From positions 2,012,162-2,076,161 of the forward strand of contig VYZI01000134.1 of NCBI GenBank assembly GCA_013397695.1: a DNA stretch of 64,000 nucleotides. Direction: 5' to 3'. Numbering within the stretch: position 1 is the stretch's first letter; every line of letters begins with the position of its first letter. The notes under the pieces are model-generated. The model saw nothing but the letters and a program-made list of their open reading frames with translations. It had not been told where the DNA came from and did no database searches. This DNA comes from Centropus unirufus (lineage: Eukaryota; Chordata; Aves; Cuculiformes; Centropidae). The position numbers and the translations under genes were made by a program. This document shows positions 52,901-64,000 of this stretch, piece after piece.

Positions 52901-55900
52901 TCTCCTTCAGTACAAGACCCCATGCCTGCCTGTGCACTACACCGTGCGTTTTATTCAGGCAGAACTCGATAGCAAATCTTGTCAGACTGGCAGCTGCAGT
53001 CCCGGCCATGCTTCACTGATACCAACACAACAGAAAGGCACACCTCTGGCCACAGAAGGCTCCCAGAGCACTGAAAACTCGTGCGATGCCATGCCTTCTC
53101 TTTCTACTTAACAAGACAAGTGGTATCTGTTGCCTCCATTTTTACTGTCACCAATCACCCTCAAGGTTTTCCAGTTTGTGTGCTCAGCTCCTCCTGTCCC
53201 TTGATATTCTTATTTTATTCCTTATTTTATTTTACCAGCTCTACTTTCTCTTGCTGCTCCCCCCTTTCTGAACACCTTGTCTTCTCTTTCCACTGTGTAT
53301 GAACGCACACATCTGACAACAAAGTGAGCAGAACATATGAAGCGTCCCACTGCACATCCCTCTCCCGCTTCCAGACACGGAGAGATGCTGCTGTGAAGTT
53401 CCTTCTCTGCCCAAACACAGGGGAACATGGCTAACATCACCATGGCACTAAGCACAACGTTTGGGGTCTCCATGCCTACAACAGCCTCTACCTCTCTTGG
53501 AAGACACAATAGATGGCAAAGTCCATCAGGGCAGTGTGCTTTCCCAACCTACTACATTCATGGAGTCACCTGGTCCATATCCCCTTAGAAAGCAGCAGCA
53601 ACAGTCCTGTTTCTCTCAGCTGCATGTGTGATCCCCTGCAGAAGACTCCACAGCATGGATGAGTCACATTGTACTGGGGGGGCAAGGGGTGGCTGTTGTT
53701 CACTGGGAGGATGTTGGGTACGTTTCAGCACGTGGCCTCTAGATAAGGGTGCATACCTCTCATATTCTCCCCGTGACTGTAGCTTCAGGGCCAGATGTCC
53801 AAGCTTTGCTGTTTATAGTTTTCACTCCACTTAATCCTCTGGACATGTCAGTCCACTGGGGAGTATTTCTGGTGTAGGCCACCTCAGCACACTATACCAT
53901 CCCTTTTTCCTATCTTTGTCCCTGCCTCAAAAGTTCCAGATGCCACTTTCTCTTCGTTACTTTTCACTTCCTTGGTAACTTTTGGACCATGTTGACCTCT
54001 GAGAACAAAGCTGGTAAACGTGTTGCTTGAATTCTTCTGCTGATCCAGTGCTGTTCAGCTGCAGCCATGACTTCCACTCCACTTTTTCAGCCGAGAAGAC
54101 AAACGCACCCATGTTTTCTGGGGTGCAGCAGCAGGAAAGCTATGGCAGGGAGCCTGGGCTAGGGATGTTACAGCTCATCACAAGGCTGACAGACATCTTG
54201 ATTGCTGCATTTTTTGTGGGAAAGAGTGTGGAGGTTGTTTCTAGGATTGAAGGATTCTGGCTATGAAGACCCTTTGGAGTTTCACATGAGCTGACATGTC
54301 AGCAGAGTGTTGACAGCCTATCAGGCAGCTGACAGGGCACGGTCCTGCTCTGAGCTGGGTGCTTCAGCCAAAATCCTAGGAACAGGACTGGCAGGCCATC
54401 TCCTCTGTGAGCTAAAAGGGAAGCAGGGAAAGAACAGATGCTTCTCAGCGAGAGAAGCATGTTCCCTTGTAAAAAACAGGGGAGAGATATCTAAAAGCTG
54501 CAGGACTTAATCAGTGTGCGCTCTCTCCCTTCCTTAAATCTCCCCTCTTCAAGCCAGGGAAGCAGAAGGACAGACCTTACCACGCTTCCCTTTGTCAGTT
54601 CTCCCTCCTTTGTCGCTTTTCAGAAGAGCAGAACACGAGACTCGCCATCTCCCCTCCCTTTTCCTGTATGGGGAGCTGCTGCTGCTTTTCAGCCATGCTT
54701 TTCCTTAGCAAACAACTCAGTTCTAAGGCTGTTAGGTCTCCTGAGAGCCATGAAGCCAGCAGCAAAAGGCATCTGCCAACATGAAGAAAAAGTCGATGGG
54801 CATTGAGAGTCAGGGAATACACAAAGTTACTGTGTCTGCTTAAAAGGGATAAACAGTCAAATGCCACCAGGACAAGAGTGGATCTCCTCACTTCTGGATG
54901 TTCAGCTCTGCTGTGCCTCTCTGCAAGGGCAGCATTTGGAACAGTGTTTGGAGGCAGCCGTTGTAATCCCTGATCATGACTTTGCCCACTGCAGATTTTT
55001 CCCTACCACGCCAAACTTGTTAGCCACGGGCCAACAGGTACAGCAACCCCGGCGCTCCATGGGCTGAAAGCCACATCCTTGAGAGCTGGCTTGGGCTACC
55101 AAAATGTCATCCACTGATGGCAAAGTCAGGGCAGTAGCTTGTAACAAAAGTTTTGACCCACAACACTATCCTCAGTGCAGAGGCAACCACTAGCTCTACC
55201 AGTCCAACCGTGTCCCCCCACTCACAGTACCCTCCAGTGATCTAGGGCAGAGCACACAGAGGAGTAAAACTCAAGAAAGTAAAGCACAGCCCACGTTTTC
55301 CTCCCCAGACAAAAGTTGAGAGGAAGCAGGAGTGAGTCAGCTCACTTGGGCTCTGCTCCCACAGCAGCTGCCACAGCTAGAGGAGGTTGCTCATCACTCC
55401 ATCCTCAACTCCATCTTTGCTTGGCCAGTAGCAAAAAAAAGTAAAAAGACATCATCAGATAGTTGACTGCATGTCTAAAAAAGGAGGAACCGAAAGCAAA
55501 CCCAGAACAGAAATTCGGCTTCTTTCTCTACGTGACATCCCTTTACAAGCACCACTGGCAAAGGCGGTGACAAGCGAGAGTCATCTGTGTGAGACAGGCA
55601 TTGGGACAAAATCCCACCTCCTCCGATGGCTCCCAGAAAGGCTCACAAGGCAGTAAGCAGACCTTTGTCAGACACTTCAGGTTCCTGAGCCACACATAAT
55701 GGGATGTTCAGTGTACAGGCGGACACGAACCCTTGTCCCAAGTAAAACCTTCTAAATGGGTTTAGTGCAGTGTAAACTCCCCAGAAGCAACTGCTCCAAC
55801 TTGGCTGTCTATTCCTCCCGCACCACACCACTGGCTTAGGATATGTATGGACCACCCAATACCAGCCAGTGCTGAGCTAGGTGGGCCTCAGGTGCGACCC

Positions 55901-57410
55901 ACCGAGACGCTGTTATGGGTTATGTGAGGTAGTCAAGTGTCCACACTGTTTTCTTCACCGCAGAGACTCCTTCTTCACACGGAAGATCAGAAAATAAATG
56001 CAAAGAGAAAAAAATGTCACACAATCAAGGTGCTTCCAGGATGATTAAGAAAAGTAATTTCACACAGTTAAGAGCAGCTGACACCAGCAATTACTGTCTC
56101 AAAGGGGGTATCCTCCACCCAAGATTAATCAATTCTAAATCTTTCATTTGCATGAGATTTTAGCCAAACAACACCCCTTATTTACAAAGTCAATAATTAG
56201 GAGCTCCATTAAAATATTGCACAGATTCCACCATCTTTTATCTGGCCTATATCAAGGAATTTGTTGTAACAGGTCATAAAAAGCCTATGTAGATTACTAC
56301 AGAGATGAGTCCTAATAATTTCTTTCCAATAATTAAACCATGAGATGCTTATTATTCAAAGTTACAGGCCACTCTGTGATCTCCCGTTTCAGTTAAAGAC
56401 AGAAGTTTTGTCTCTAAGAAAAAGAGAATTGGGCCCCTTGTGGCTTGAAGAATTTCACCATCCCAACAGAAAGGCCTGTCTACCAGCAAACTCCAGTTCT
56501 TTGGCTCTTGGAATACCATCAGGAGAAGGAAAACCACACAAAGATTGGAAAAATGTGCAAAGTTAGAGGCGAAAGAGAAGACAGAGCCACTCTGAAAGAT
56601 CATGGGTAATTCCTGAGATACTGTTAGAAACAAAAAGTTTCTTAGAAATTCTGAGTTGGTTGGATCTGTATTTTTCCATGCTGTGAGTGAATTACAACAT
56701 TCGTGTACGTGTGATGTACACTATGCATCACTTTTAATAATTGATTAACTACACTAAGAAGAAGCTTCAGCTAACACAGTATGGGATGTGCATGGTAAGA
56801 ACGGAGTGCTATGGGTACCTGTTCTTCACTTGAAGGATGGGAACAGGATAGGAAAGTTAGCATAAAAACTATTGTGGCAATTTTTTCCCAACATGGAACA
56901 CACACAATGCGAGGGAACATCCTGCAGACGCAACATTCCTCCCCAGTCCACCTTTCATTTTCATGCACCCACTGCCCAACTACATATGCAGAATCCATGT
57001 AGAAGTAGCTGTTCCACTCCTGGGTGTACCTGGGATGAGATTCCATAAAAGCCCCTGTGTGTGCAATGGCAAGTTGAAAATACCATTTCAAAACACATCA
57101 CACACGTTCTTTAACATATTTGAGACTTCTAGTACCCACACCATGTTGTATCGAAACTTCCATAATGTATTATTCCAACACAAATAGAAGTGCCACAGTT
57201 CCATTGGATCTTGAGGACATAGGCAATATCAGCAATTTTTTTCCATTGAAAATACGTGAAAGGAGCACCTTTTTTTGCAGGTACATAGCTGTTAAGCTTA
57301 TGTGCTAAGACATTTAATTCATAATACTGTCCAGCTTCTTACTTCAAATTCAGTGAGAAGGGTGTGTGGAAGGCCAGGATCCAGCCACTAAAGCACTGGA
57401 GTGCCCAGTG

Positions 57411-57434
57411 TGACTGTGACTCCAGTCACAGTCA
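57411..57434. repeat. 24-bp palindrome with 2-base spacer
   Basis: TGACTGTGACT, spacer CC, then the exact reverse complement AGTCACAGTCA. The half-sites contain TGACT/AGTCA elements of the AP-1 type, but a regulatory role is only a possibility. Confidence 0.95.
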
Positions 57435-58079
57435 TGATATGACTTTAGATAAAGTTCTTTGTACTTTCTGTTGCACAGTGCAGCCATAAAGAAAAACATA
57501 AGAGAGTGAATATTCATATCCTCAAGAATTATGCCTGTTAATAATATAAATGCATACGCAATACATCCATTTGCGTATGTATTACACACATTATTGATGT
57601 ACAGATATGCTTATTCATATAGAAGAGAGAATGTGTGCATACGGTGCAGCATAACAAAGATCTACACACAATAATTATGGAAAGCAAAGTCTGTATTTAG
57701 AAAGCAGAATATGTCTAACAGATTTTACTCGAGTTATGCATCCTTACTAAAAAGAAACCATGGTAAGAAGTTCAAATTATTCCTAACAATTCTTTAAAGC
57801 AATTACATTTGTGAAGTAGTTTATTGCATTTGTTAAACTCCAAACACATGGAATTCTCCTTTTATGTCAAATTCCAACTTTTCCAAAACACACAATTAAG
57901 TCTTATAAACGGTTCGAGCATTTCATTTTGCTGTGACTTACAGTGGCAAGTCCTGAACGTTAGGTTTTACTACAGGCTGCAATTCACCTGAAACAAAATA
58001 CAAGGGAAACAAAACAATTCCCTTCCTTCATGTCTGCATCAATAGAGAGGACTGAAGCCCAGGTCCAGCAAACACCTTA

Positions 58080-58128
58080 TGCCCACTATATATATTTTTT
58101 TATTATTATTATTATTTTTTATTTTCAA
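58080..58128. repeat. AT-rich simple repeat (TA, TTA, T runs)
   Basis: A TATATATA run followed by TTATTATTATT and a T-rich stretch. Low complexity only. Confidence 0.8.
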
Positions 58129-58277
58129 GTGCATATAATCAAACTAAATTGAAGATATGCACATGGACAAAGCTGCTCTTGCTCCTCAGCTACTGATCTG
58201 GAATGGATTTCTTGAAGGTGCCACTGGGACAACAGGGACAGCCAGAAATGGCTTTGTGGAAGGTGTTGCCCCAAACA

Positions 58278-58534
58278 AGAGGAGGCTGGGAGGAGACCTC
58301 ATCACTGTCTACAACTGCCTGAAAGGAGGTTATGGAGAGGCGGGTGCTGGTCTCCCACGTGACAGGGTCATCAGGCACTGGCAGAGGCTGCCTTGGGAGG
58401 TGGTTGAGACCCCATCCCTGGAGGTGTTTAAAAGACGGAGAGACAAGGTCTTTAAGGATATGGTTTAATGGTGGATGGGTGTGGTTGGACTCAATGACCT
58501 CAAAGGTCTTTTCCAACCTGGTGATTCCATGATT
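58278..58534 (+). mobile_element. CR1 LINE 3' fragment with internal deletion (subfamily A)
   Basis: Opens at gaggaggctgggaggagacc, passes through gaaaggaggttatggagagg, and ends ttttccaacctggtgattcc atgatt. The part that normally lies between the ggtctc landmark and gggtcatcaggcactggcag is missing, about 110 bp compared with the copy at 18815. The upstream 58170-58277 could be a diverged extension but is not clearly CR1. Confidence 0.9.
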
Positions 58535-59480
58535 AAACAGAGGAAAAGTATTTGCAGAATGAGGATTACAGAGACGTAATCTGTTGGCCTATTCTGCTGT
58601 TAGGCATTGATCTCTGAACCAATGTTTTAGATTGTTGTACATCATCTAAGCAGAGCCTGGTCCAAGCTATCACATCATATTATTAACCTAACAATATTTT
58701 GCCTTGCTGATTTTATTTCCTCCTCAGGACCACATGGTGGTAACAGACCAGGTCAACTGGAAATACAAAACTTGAATGCTAATTTCATTTATGTCCTCTT
58801 GCTTACAGAAATGAAAACAGGAAATTAAATAACTTCACCAATGGGGAAACAATTGCTTTTACTAGTCCTAAATCAAATAACACCACCTGCAAATGCAGGG
58901 TTGCATGGTTTCTTCTTTTTTTTCAGAACTACAGCCACTTGCTCGGAGAAGTGGGTGGGCTTTGTTTGGTTTTGATAGGGTTTTCTTTAAAGTGAACAGT
59001 GAAGAGAAACAGAAAGCGGAGCCATGCACAAATAACTGCTTAATGCAATAACAATTAGCAAGAGGAAGAGATGGTAAATGCTGAAGTCAAAAATAAATAT
59101 TACGTTCTGCAGCAAGCAGAATTTCCAGAAGAAAAATACCTATATATACACAACAGGAAAAAATTCCTTCTCCGTCCTCAACTCGTGCATTTTTCAGTAC
59201 ATGACACTTTCAAGTTCCAATTAGACGACTTCTTCCCCCACTTTGGGAGGAAAACTGAGGAGTTGTTATTAATTTAAGTTTACACATAACTGATATTTAA
59301 TCCCAAATTAAGAATATGTCCATAGTAAGAAAAAAGCTATAAAAACAAAAAAATCAAATAGCCCAGCAGTTGTAATAAGACTGTAACAAATGATTTTTAA
59401 GCAGTGTAACTGGTTCCAAAACATTATTCTATAGTGTCCAGAAGCTTATCTTAACTTCAAAGATAGACACACTTTCAAAT

Positions 59481-59525
59481 TATATATATATATATGCGCA
59501 TACAAACGCATATATATACATGTAC
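59481..59525. repeat. TA-rich microsatellite with inverted arms
   Basis: A (TA)n run into tatatatatgcg at 59487-59498, an 8-base spacer, then the exact reverse complement at 59507-59518. Only about 50 bp from the 3' end of the CR1 at 59572. Confidence 0.75.
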
Positions 59526-59571
59526 ATTAAAAAATGCCTTGAATCAGGTTTTATGTAGGTAGTCCATTTAA

Positions 59572-60124
59572 TAGAATCATGGAATTACCAGGTTGGAAAA
59601 GACATTTGAGATCATCGAGTCCAACCGTACCTGTCTGCTGCTCAACCATATCCCTGAGCACCTCATCCACCCGTCTTTGAAATACCTCCAGGGATGGGGA
59701 CTCAAACGCCTCCCTCCATAGCCTCTGCCAATGCCTGAGGACCCCTTTGGTGAAAACCTTTTCCCTAATGTCCAATCTGAACTTGCCCTGGTGCAGCCTG
59801 AGGCCATTCCCCCTTCTCTATCCCCTGTCACCTGGGAGAAGAGACCAGCACCCACCTCTCCACAACCTCCTTCCAGGCAGTTGGAGGCAGTGGTAAGGTC
59901 TCCCGTCAGCCTCCTCTTCTCCAGGCTGAACAACCCCAATTCCCTTAGCCACTCATCTTGTTCTCCAGCCCCTTCACCAGCTTCATTGCCCTTCTCTGGA
60001 CACACTCCAGGACCTCAATGTCCTTCTTGGAGTGAGGGGCCCAGAACTCAACACAGGATTCGAGGTGCGGCCTCACCAGTGCCGAGTTTCAGGGCAGAAT
60101 CACCTCCCTGGCCCTGCTGGCCCT
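59572..60124 (-). mobile_element. CR1 LINE 3' fragment, about 553 bp (subfamily A)
   Basis: Begins tagaatcatggaattaccag gttggaaaag, and runs through the complete complement of the CR1 3' untranslated region and the ORF2 C-terminus to cacctccctggccctgctgg cc at 60122. The minus-strand frame at 59577-60005 (MCPEKGNEAGEGAGE...) is CR1 sequence, not a host gene. Confidence 0.95.
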
Positions 60125-62134
60125 CATTTGTTATACTAAGAGTTATTTCCCTGGTAAAATACATGTCCCTAGACAATATCACATCAGTTGAAAAAAAAAA
60201 TAGTGGAGAGCTTTAAATGTCGTCAGTACCCTTATTTTTTACATAATTTTCTTCTTTTTTTTATTGAAGAGACAAATGCTTGATAATAAAGATAAAAACC
60301 ATATGCCCTTGCATTCACATTTTAACACAAGAACAACTCTGGGACATGTGAAGCATTGCTATTTTTCACTCCGTCAGTCAAAACATCTGGATTTTAGTGG
60401 TTTTATAGCACAAACGGCTTGTGCAGAGTATAGGCTTTCCCCATTTAAAAAAGAATTTGTACCCCCATTTCATTCTCATCACATGGCTCACAGATGCTTC
60501 ATGCCAACTTTATTCAAGGCCAATGAATTACTGTAGGAACATAAAACAAGGCAAAAAAAATCTGATCAAGTCAGTAAAAAAAAACAAAAACAAAGTACCA
60601 AAACCCTCTATTCTGAGGATGGGGAAAGTGATAAATAACTCAGATTCCTGGTTTCTCTAAAGTCATCATAACTGGAAAGAGATGCTAGAAAATAAAGATG
60701 AAGGAGAGCTCAGTTTCTGTACGACCTATCATTGCAAATGAAGTTTTCCAAAATAAATATATCTGATAAGAGCAGGAAAGGAATGCAGATTATTGAAATA
60801 TTTCTCTTTCAAACAAAATAACAAAACAAACCAGTCTGCCCCACGGAGTTAAAGCTATTGCACTTGACAACACATCCTCCTCGGCTTAACTCACTATTTA
60901 CTTCTTGTTTCCACTGAAACTTGGAGATAAGAGGGATATGGGACAACCACTGCTCAGCTCCTTTTGTTTCTACAGAATGGGAGGCAAAATAGCAATGATT
61001 TTTCACTTGAGGTGGGGGATATATGATCTTTTTGTGGTTCTCCTTCCAGTGAAGACCATAAATGTATACACATGGAACCTAATTTGTCTCTTCTGGCTTT
61101 GCAGTAAACGGTTTGCTCCAACATTAAGTTAACGCTACTGACTTTTATTATCCTCCTTGTTTTTGTTGTTGCAGAATTCAATCATTGCCACTTAGCATCT
61201 GCATTGTCTCAAAGTCAGTGAGAAGGCCCCAGCTGGGCAACTCTGAAGCAAGGATGACCCAGCAAAGAACCAGAAAACCATTCAAACAGCAGACAGAGCT
61301 ACTAAGACTGAGCTGTTACAAAAGTGTGCTGCTTCTCCAAGGCACGCCACCACCAGGAGCATCAGGAATGACTCAAGGGGAGCAGCAGAATAAACGACAG
61401 AGGGTAGAAAGCTGTCAGAAGAAACTGGATGAAGATGGAGGTGATGCAGGACTGGACTGTACGGTGACAAGTGAGACTGACTCACTGAACAAATGACCGG
61501 ACAGCAAGATGGGTAGAGTTCAGGAGCTGGATGAGCACATCATGAATGAAGCTACACATTGCAGTCAGGTCAAGCTAACAGCTCACTGCTGCCAACACGG
61601 AAAGGCCTTGCTCTACTTCTGCACCATCTCTAGCATTTTGCTGATCCTGCATCGAGCCATCTAATTTACAAACCTATTAATGTCTTCTTGACAGATAAAA
61701 GGATGTGATGATCTTATCAAATTAGGGTGAAATCTTGTGACTGCTTCTGAGGGAGAGCACTATGCCACAACCTTTGGACAATACAGATGACCAGACAATA
61801 GAGCACAGGATGATACTTTCAAGGGACAACAATGACGACGGACTGTGATTTCTTGGAAAAGGCCACCTCAGCTGAAACTAGAAAGGTAAGACTCATAATA
61901 AGACATCATAAAGCCAACAACTCAAAACAAGTATACCCACCTCAAGGCTTTGAAACGCCCCAGCAAAGCACTCCTTATTCCTCCAGTGCCAACCCACCCT
62001 AGATGGTAACCCTTTGCTACTACCAATTACCGTATTTGCTAATGGAAAGGACAATGGCAGATCTGGCCATTTCAATTCTGAAAAACCAGGCAGATCATCA
62101 GTGTTGTGGCACATGATGGAAACTGACAGGTTCC

Positions 62135-62640
62135 TGATGGCCAGCAGGTCCAGGAAGGTGATCCTGCCCCGGAACTCGGCACTGGTGAAGCCGCACCTCG
62201 AATCCTGCGTTCAGTTCTGGGCCCCTCACTACAAGGACATTGAGGTCCTGAAATGTGTCCAGACAAGGGCAACAAAGCTGGTGAATGGCTGGAGAACAAG
62301 TCTTGTGAGGAGCAGCTGAAGGAACTGCAGCTGTTTAGCCTGGAGAAGAGGAGGCTGAGGGGGGACCATCTCCTCTCCCAAGTGACAGGTGATAGGACCA
62401 GGGGAAATGGCCTTAAGCTGTGCCAGGGCAGGTTCAGACTGGACACTGGGAAAAACTTCTTCACCAAAAGGTTCCTCAGGCACTGGCAGAAGCTGCACAC
62501 GAGGGTGGTGGACTACCCATCCCTGGAAGTGCGTAAAAGACAGGGAGACGAGGTGCTTAGGGATACTGCTTAGGGGCGGACAGGTGTGGTTGGACTCGAT
62601 GATCTCAGAGATCTTTTCCAGCCTGCTAATTCTATGATTC
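62135..62640 (+). mobile_element. CR1 LINE 3' fragment, about 506 bp, with internal deletion (subfamily A)
   Basis: Starts gatggccagcaggtccagga aggtgatcctgcc and ends ccagcctgctaattctatga ttc. Part of the middle is missing: ggaccatctcctctcccaag directly joins segments that in the copy at 18815 are separated by the tgcctccaactgcctg block. Confidence 0.95.
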
Positions 62641-63174
62641 AGTGGTTCTATTATTCATAGCCTGCATTGTAACACTGGGAAATCTCAGACAGAAGGCTGC
62701 ACTTGCAACCTTAAATCTGTATTTTGCATCTCTCTGTGATTTATACAGTGCTTAAGTGACCAAACGCTCTTCTCCATTGGACCTTAGTGCAGAGCAAGTC
62801 TCAACTTCAGAAATGAATCAAAACATATAATAAAGGAGCAGATTTCCTTAAATTCCTTCAGCTGTTTGTGTCAGAAGGTAAACAGTAACCAAAGACAGCA
62901 AGCAAGAAAAGTTAAATTTCTGGCTAACACAGCAAAGAAATGACTGGTATGACTGTATTTTATCCCTGTTTTTAACAGAGTGATGCTAAGGGAATGAGCT
63001 CTTAACAGTGTGAGCTGATTAAAAGAAGGTCCTTTTTCTTTCCCTGACTGCAAACTCCCACCACTTCTGCCAGCTCCAGTGTTCTTCAGCCCCTTCCACA
63101 AGACACTGACCTGGCAGAGAATAACCATACAAAAAGACTGCACAGCCTTCTGCCAGATCCACAAGATGAATCAA

Positions 63175-64000
63175 TTCCCCAGCTTTCCTGGAGCCCCTTC
63201 AGGTACTGGAAGGCTGCTATAAGGTCTCCCTGGAGCCTCCTCTTCTCCAGGCTGAAAAGCCCCAACTCTCTCAGCCTGTCCTCATAGCAGAGGTTCTCCA
63301 GCCCTCTGATCATCTTTGTAGTCTCCTCTAGACCCGCTCCAACAGTTCCATGTCCTCCGTATATTGAGGATTCCAGAACTGGACACCGTACTCCAGGTGG
63401 GGTCTCACAAGAGAGTAACAGAGAGGCTGGATCTCCTCTCTCTCCCTGCTGGCCATCCTTCTTTTGATGCAGCCCAGGACATGTTTGGCCTTCTGGGATG
63501 TGAGTGTGCATTGCTGGCTCACGTCGAGCTTCTCATCAATCACCAGCCCCAAGTCCTTCTCTGCAGGGCTGCTCTCAGTCACATCATCCCCATCCTCTAT
63601 TGAAACCAGGGATTGCCCTGCCCCAGGTGCAGGATCTTGCACTTGGCCGTGTTGAATCTCATGAGGTTCACACAGGCCCAGTTCTGGACATTGAGCTGTT
63701 AACCACTACTCTATGAATGCAACCACCCAACCAATTCCTTATCCACCAAACAGTCCACCCATCAAAACCATATCCCTCAAATTCAGCAAGAAGGATGTTG
63801 TGGGGAACCATGCCAAAGGCTTTAAAGAAGTCCAGATAGATGACATCCACTGCTTTCCCTATGTCCACAGATGTGGTTACCCCATCATAGGAAGCCACTA
63901 GATTGGGACTTGCCCCTGACGAAGCCATGCTGGCTGCCTCTAATCACCTCCCTGTCTTCCATGAGCTTTAGATACAGTCATCAGAGCAGTAAACATTCTA
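63175..64000 (-). mobile_element. CR1 LINE with ORF2 reverse-transcriptase sequence, cut by the window edge
   Basis: Read on the minus strand, the frame at 63668-63928 gives DIGKAVDVIYLDFFKAFGMV and FDGWTVWWIRNWL, the CR1 reverse-transcriptase core including motif A (YLDF). Frames at 63328-63642 and 63086-63511 give DEKLDVSQQCTLTSQKAKHV and QFWNPQYTEDMELLERV. The copy has lost its 3' tail (its 3' side stops near 63175 at the complement of ctgaaggggctccagg) and the frames are broken, so it is inactive. Its 5' part continues beyond 64000. Confidence 0.95.

Larger units (their letters stand above)
35805..64000 (-). other. RFTN1 upstream intron, at least 28.2 kb, runs off the right edge
   Basis: Everything right of the acceptor at 35805-35808 should be intronic, because the family's N-terminal exon was not seen. 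I looked on the minus strand for the conserved Thr-Leu-Lys-Arg-Pro block of that exon and found no match. Named contents are a probable ancient CR1 (37790-38850), the inverted repeat at 43200-43288, and CR1 copies at 47383-47802, 49388-49928, 58278-58534, 59572-60124, 62135-62640 and 63175-64000. Stretches 35805-37780, 38850-43060, 43290-47380 and 49930-58080 contain only sequence I cannot assign. The part from about 53 to 55.3 kb is somewhat more GC-rich, but without a recognisable exon. Confidence 0.75.

Noticed and set aside
53000..55300. GC-richer stretch with many small open frames as an unannotated gene
   Set aside because: No frame shows a recognisable domain, and frames overlap on both strands without consistent splice signals.
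59577..60005. 142-codon minus-strand frame as a host gene
   Set aside because: It is the CR1 3' region read through. The same protein-like string recurs in the other CR1 copies at 18983 and 62253.
1..64000. tRNA, rRNA, snRNA genes, CRISPR arrays, bacterial operons or phage
   Set aside because: None seen. Exon structure, CR1 repeats and base composition show nuclear vertebrate DNA.

Overview
This is nuclear DNA from a vertebrate, almost certainly a bird. The interspersed repeats are dominated by CR1 non-LTR retrotransposon fragments with the typical avian 3' end (a CR1 tail ending in repeats of ATTCTATG), plus one avian ERVL-like solo LTR. Introns are long and AT-rich, and there are no prokaryotic gene features. 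The species cannot be fixed from what is visible.

The only gene I can support is the middle of RFTN1 (raftlin), on the minus strand and running off both ends of the window. Four coding exons are recognisable from their protein sequence, in transcript order: 35618-35804, 23251-23359, 8843-9248 and 4364-4567. Their splice phases agree at every junction (phase 1 in, then 2, 0, 1 and 1 out). They total 906 nt, about 302 residues, with no internal stop or frameshift, so this is an intact gene segment. The 5' exon with the acylated N-terminus should lie to the right of 35804 and was not found within 28 kb. The 3' exons should lie to the left of 4364 and were not found within 4.4 kb.

Layout. 1-4363: intron with a decayed CR1 at the left edge. 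4364-4567: exon. 4568-8842: intron with two CR1 3' ends and an AT/GT microsatellite. 8843-9248: the large exon encoding the disordered linker. 9249-23250: 14-kb intron with several CR1 pieces. 23251-23359: exon. 23360-35617: 12.3-kb intron with two CR1 pieces and an ERVL-like solo LTR (32925-33614). 35618-35804: exon. 35805-64000: at least 28 kb of the next upstream intron, CR1-rich at its right end (47-64 kb), with an 89-bp inverted-repeat element at 43200-43288.

I did not find an undescribed genetic system. The items most worth a second look are the 43.2-kb hairpin, three CR1 copies that start at nearly the same consensus position, the inverted termini and odd flanks of the LTR, and several perfect short palindromes.
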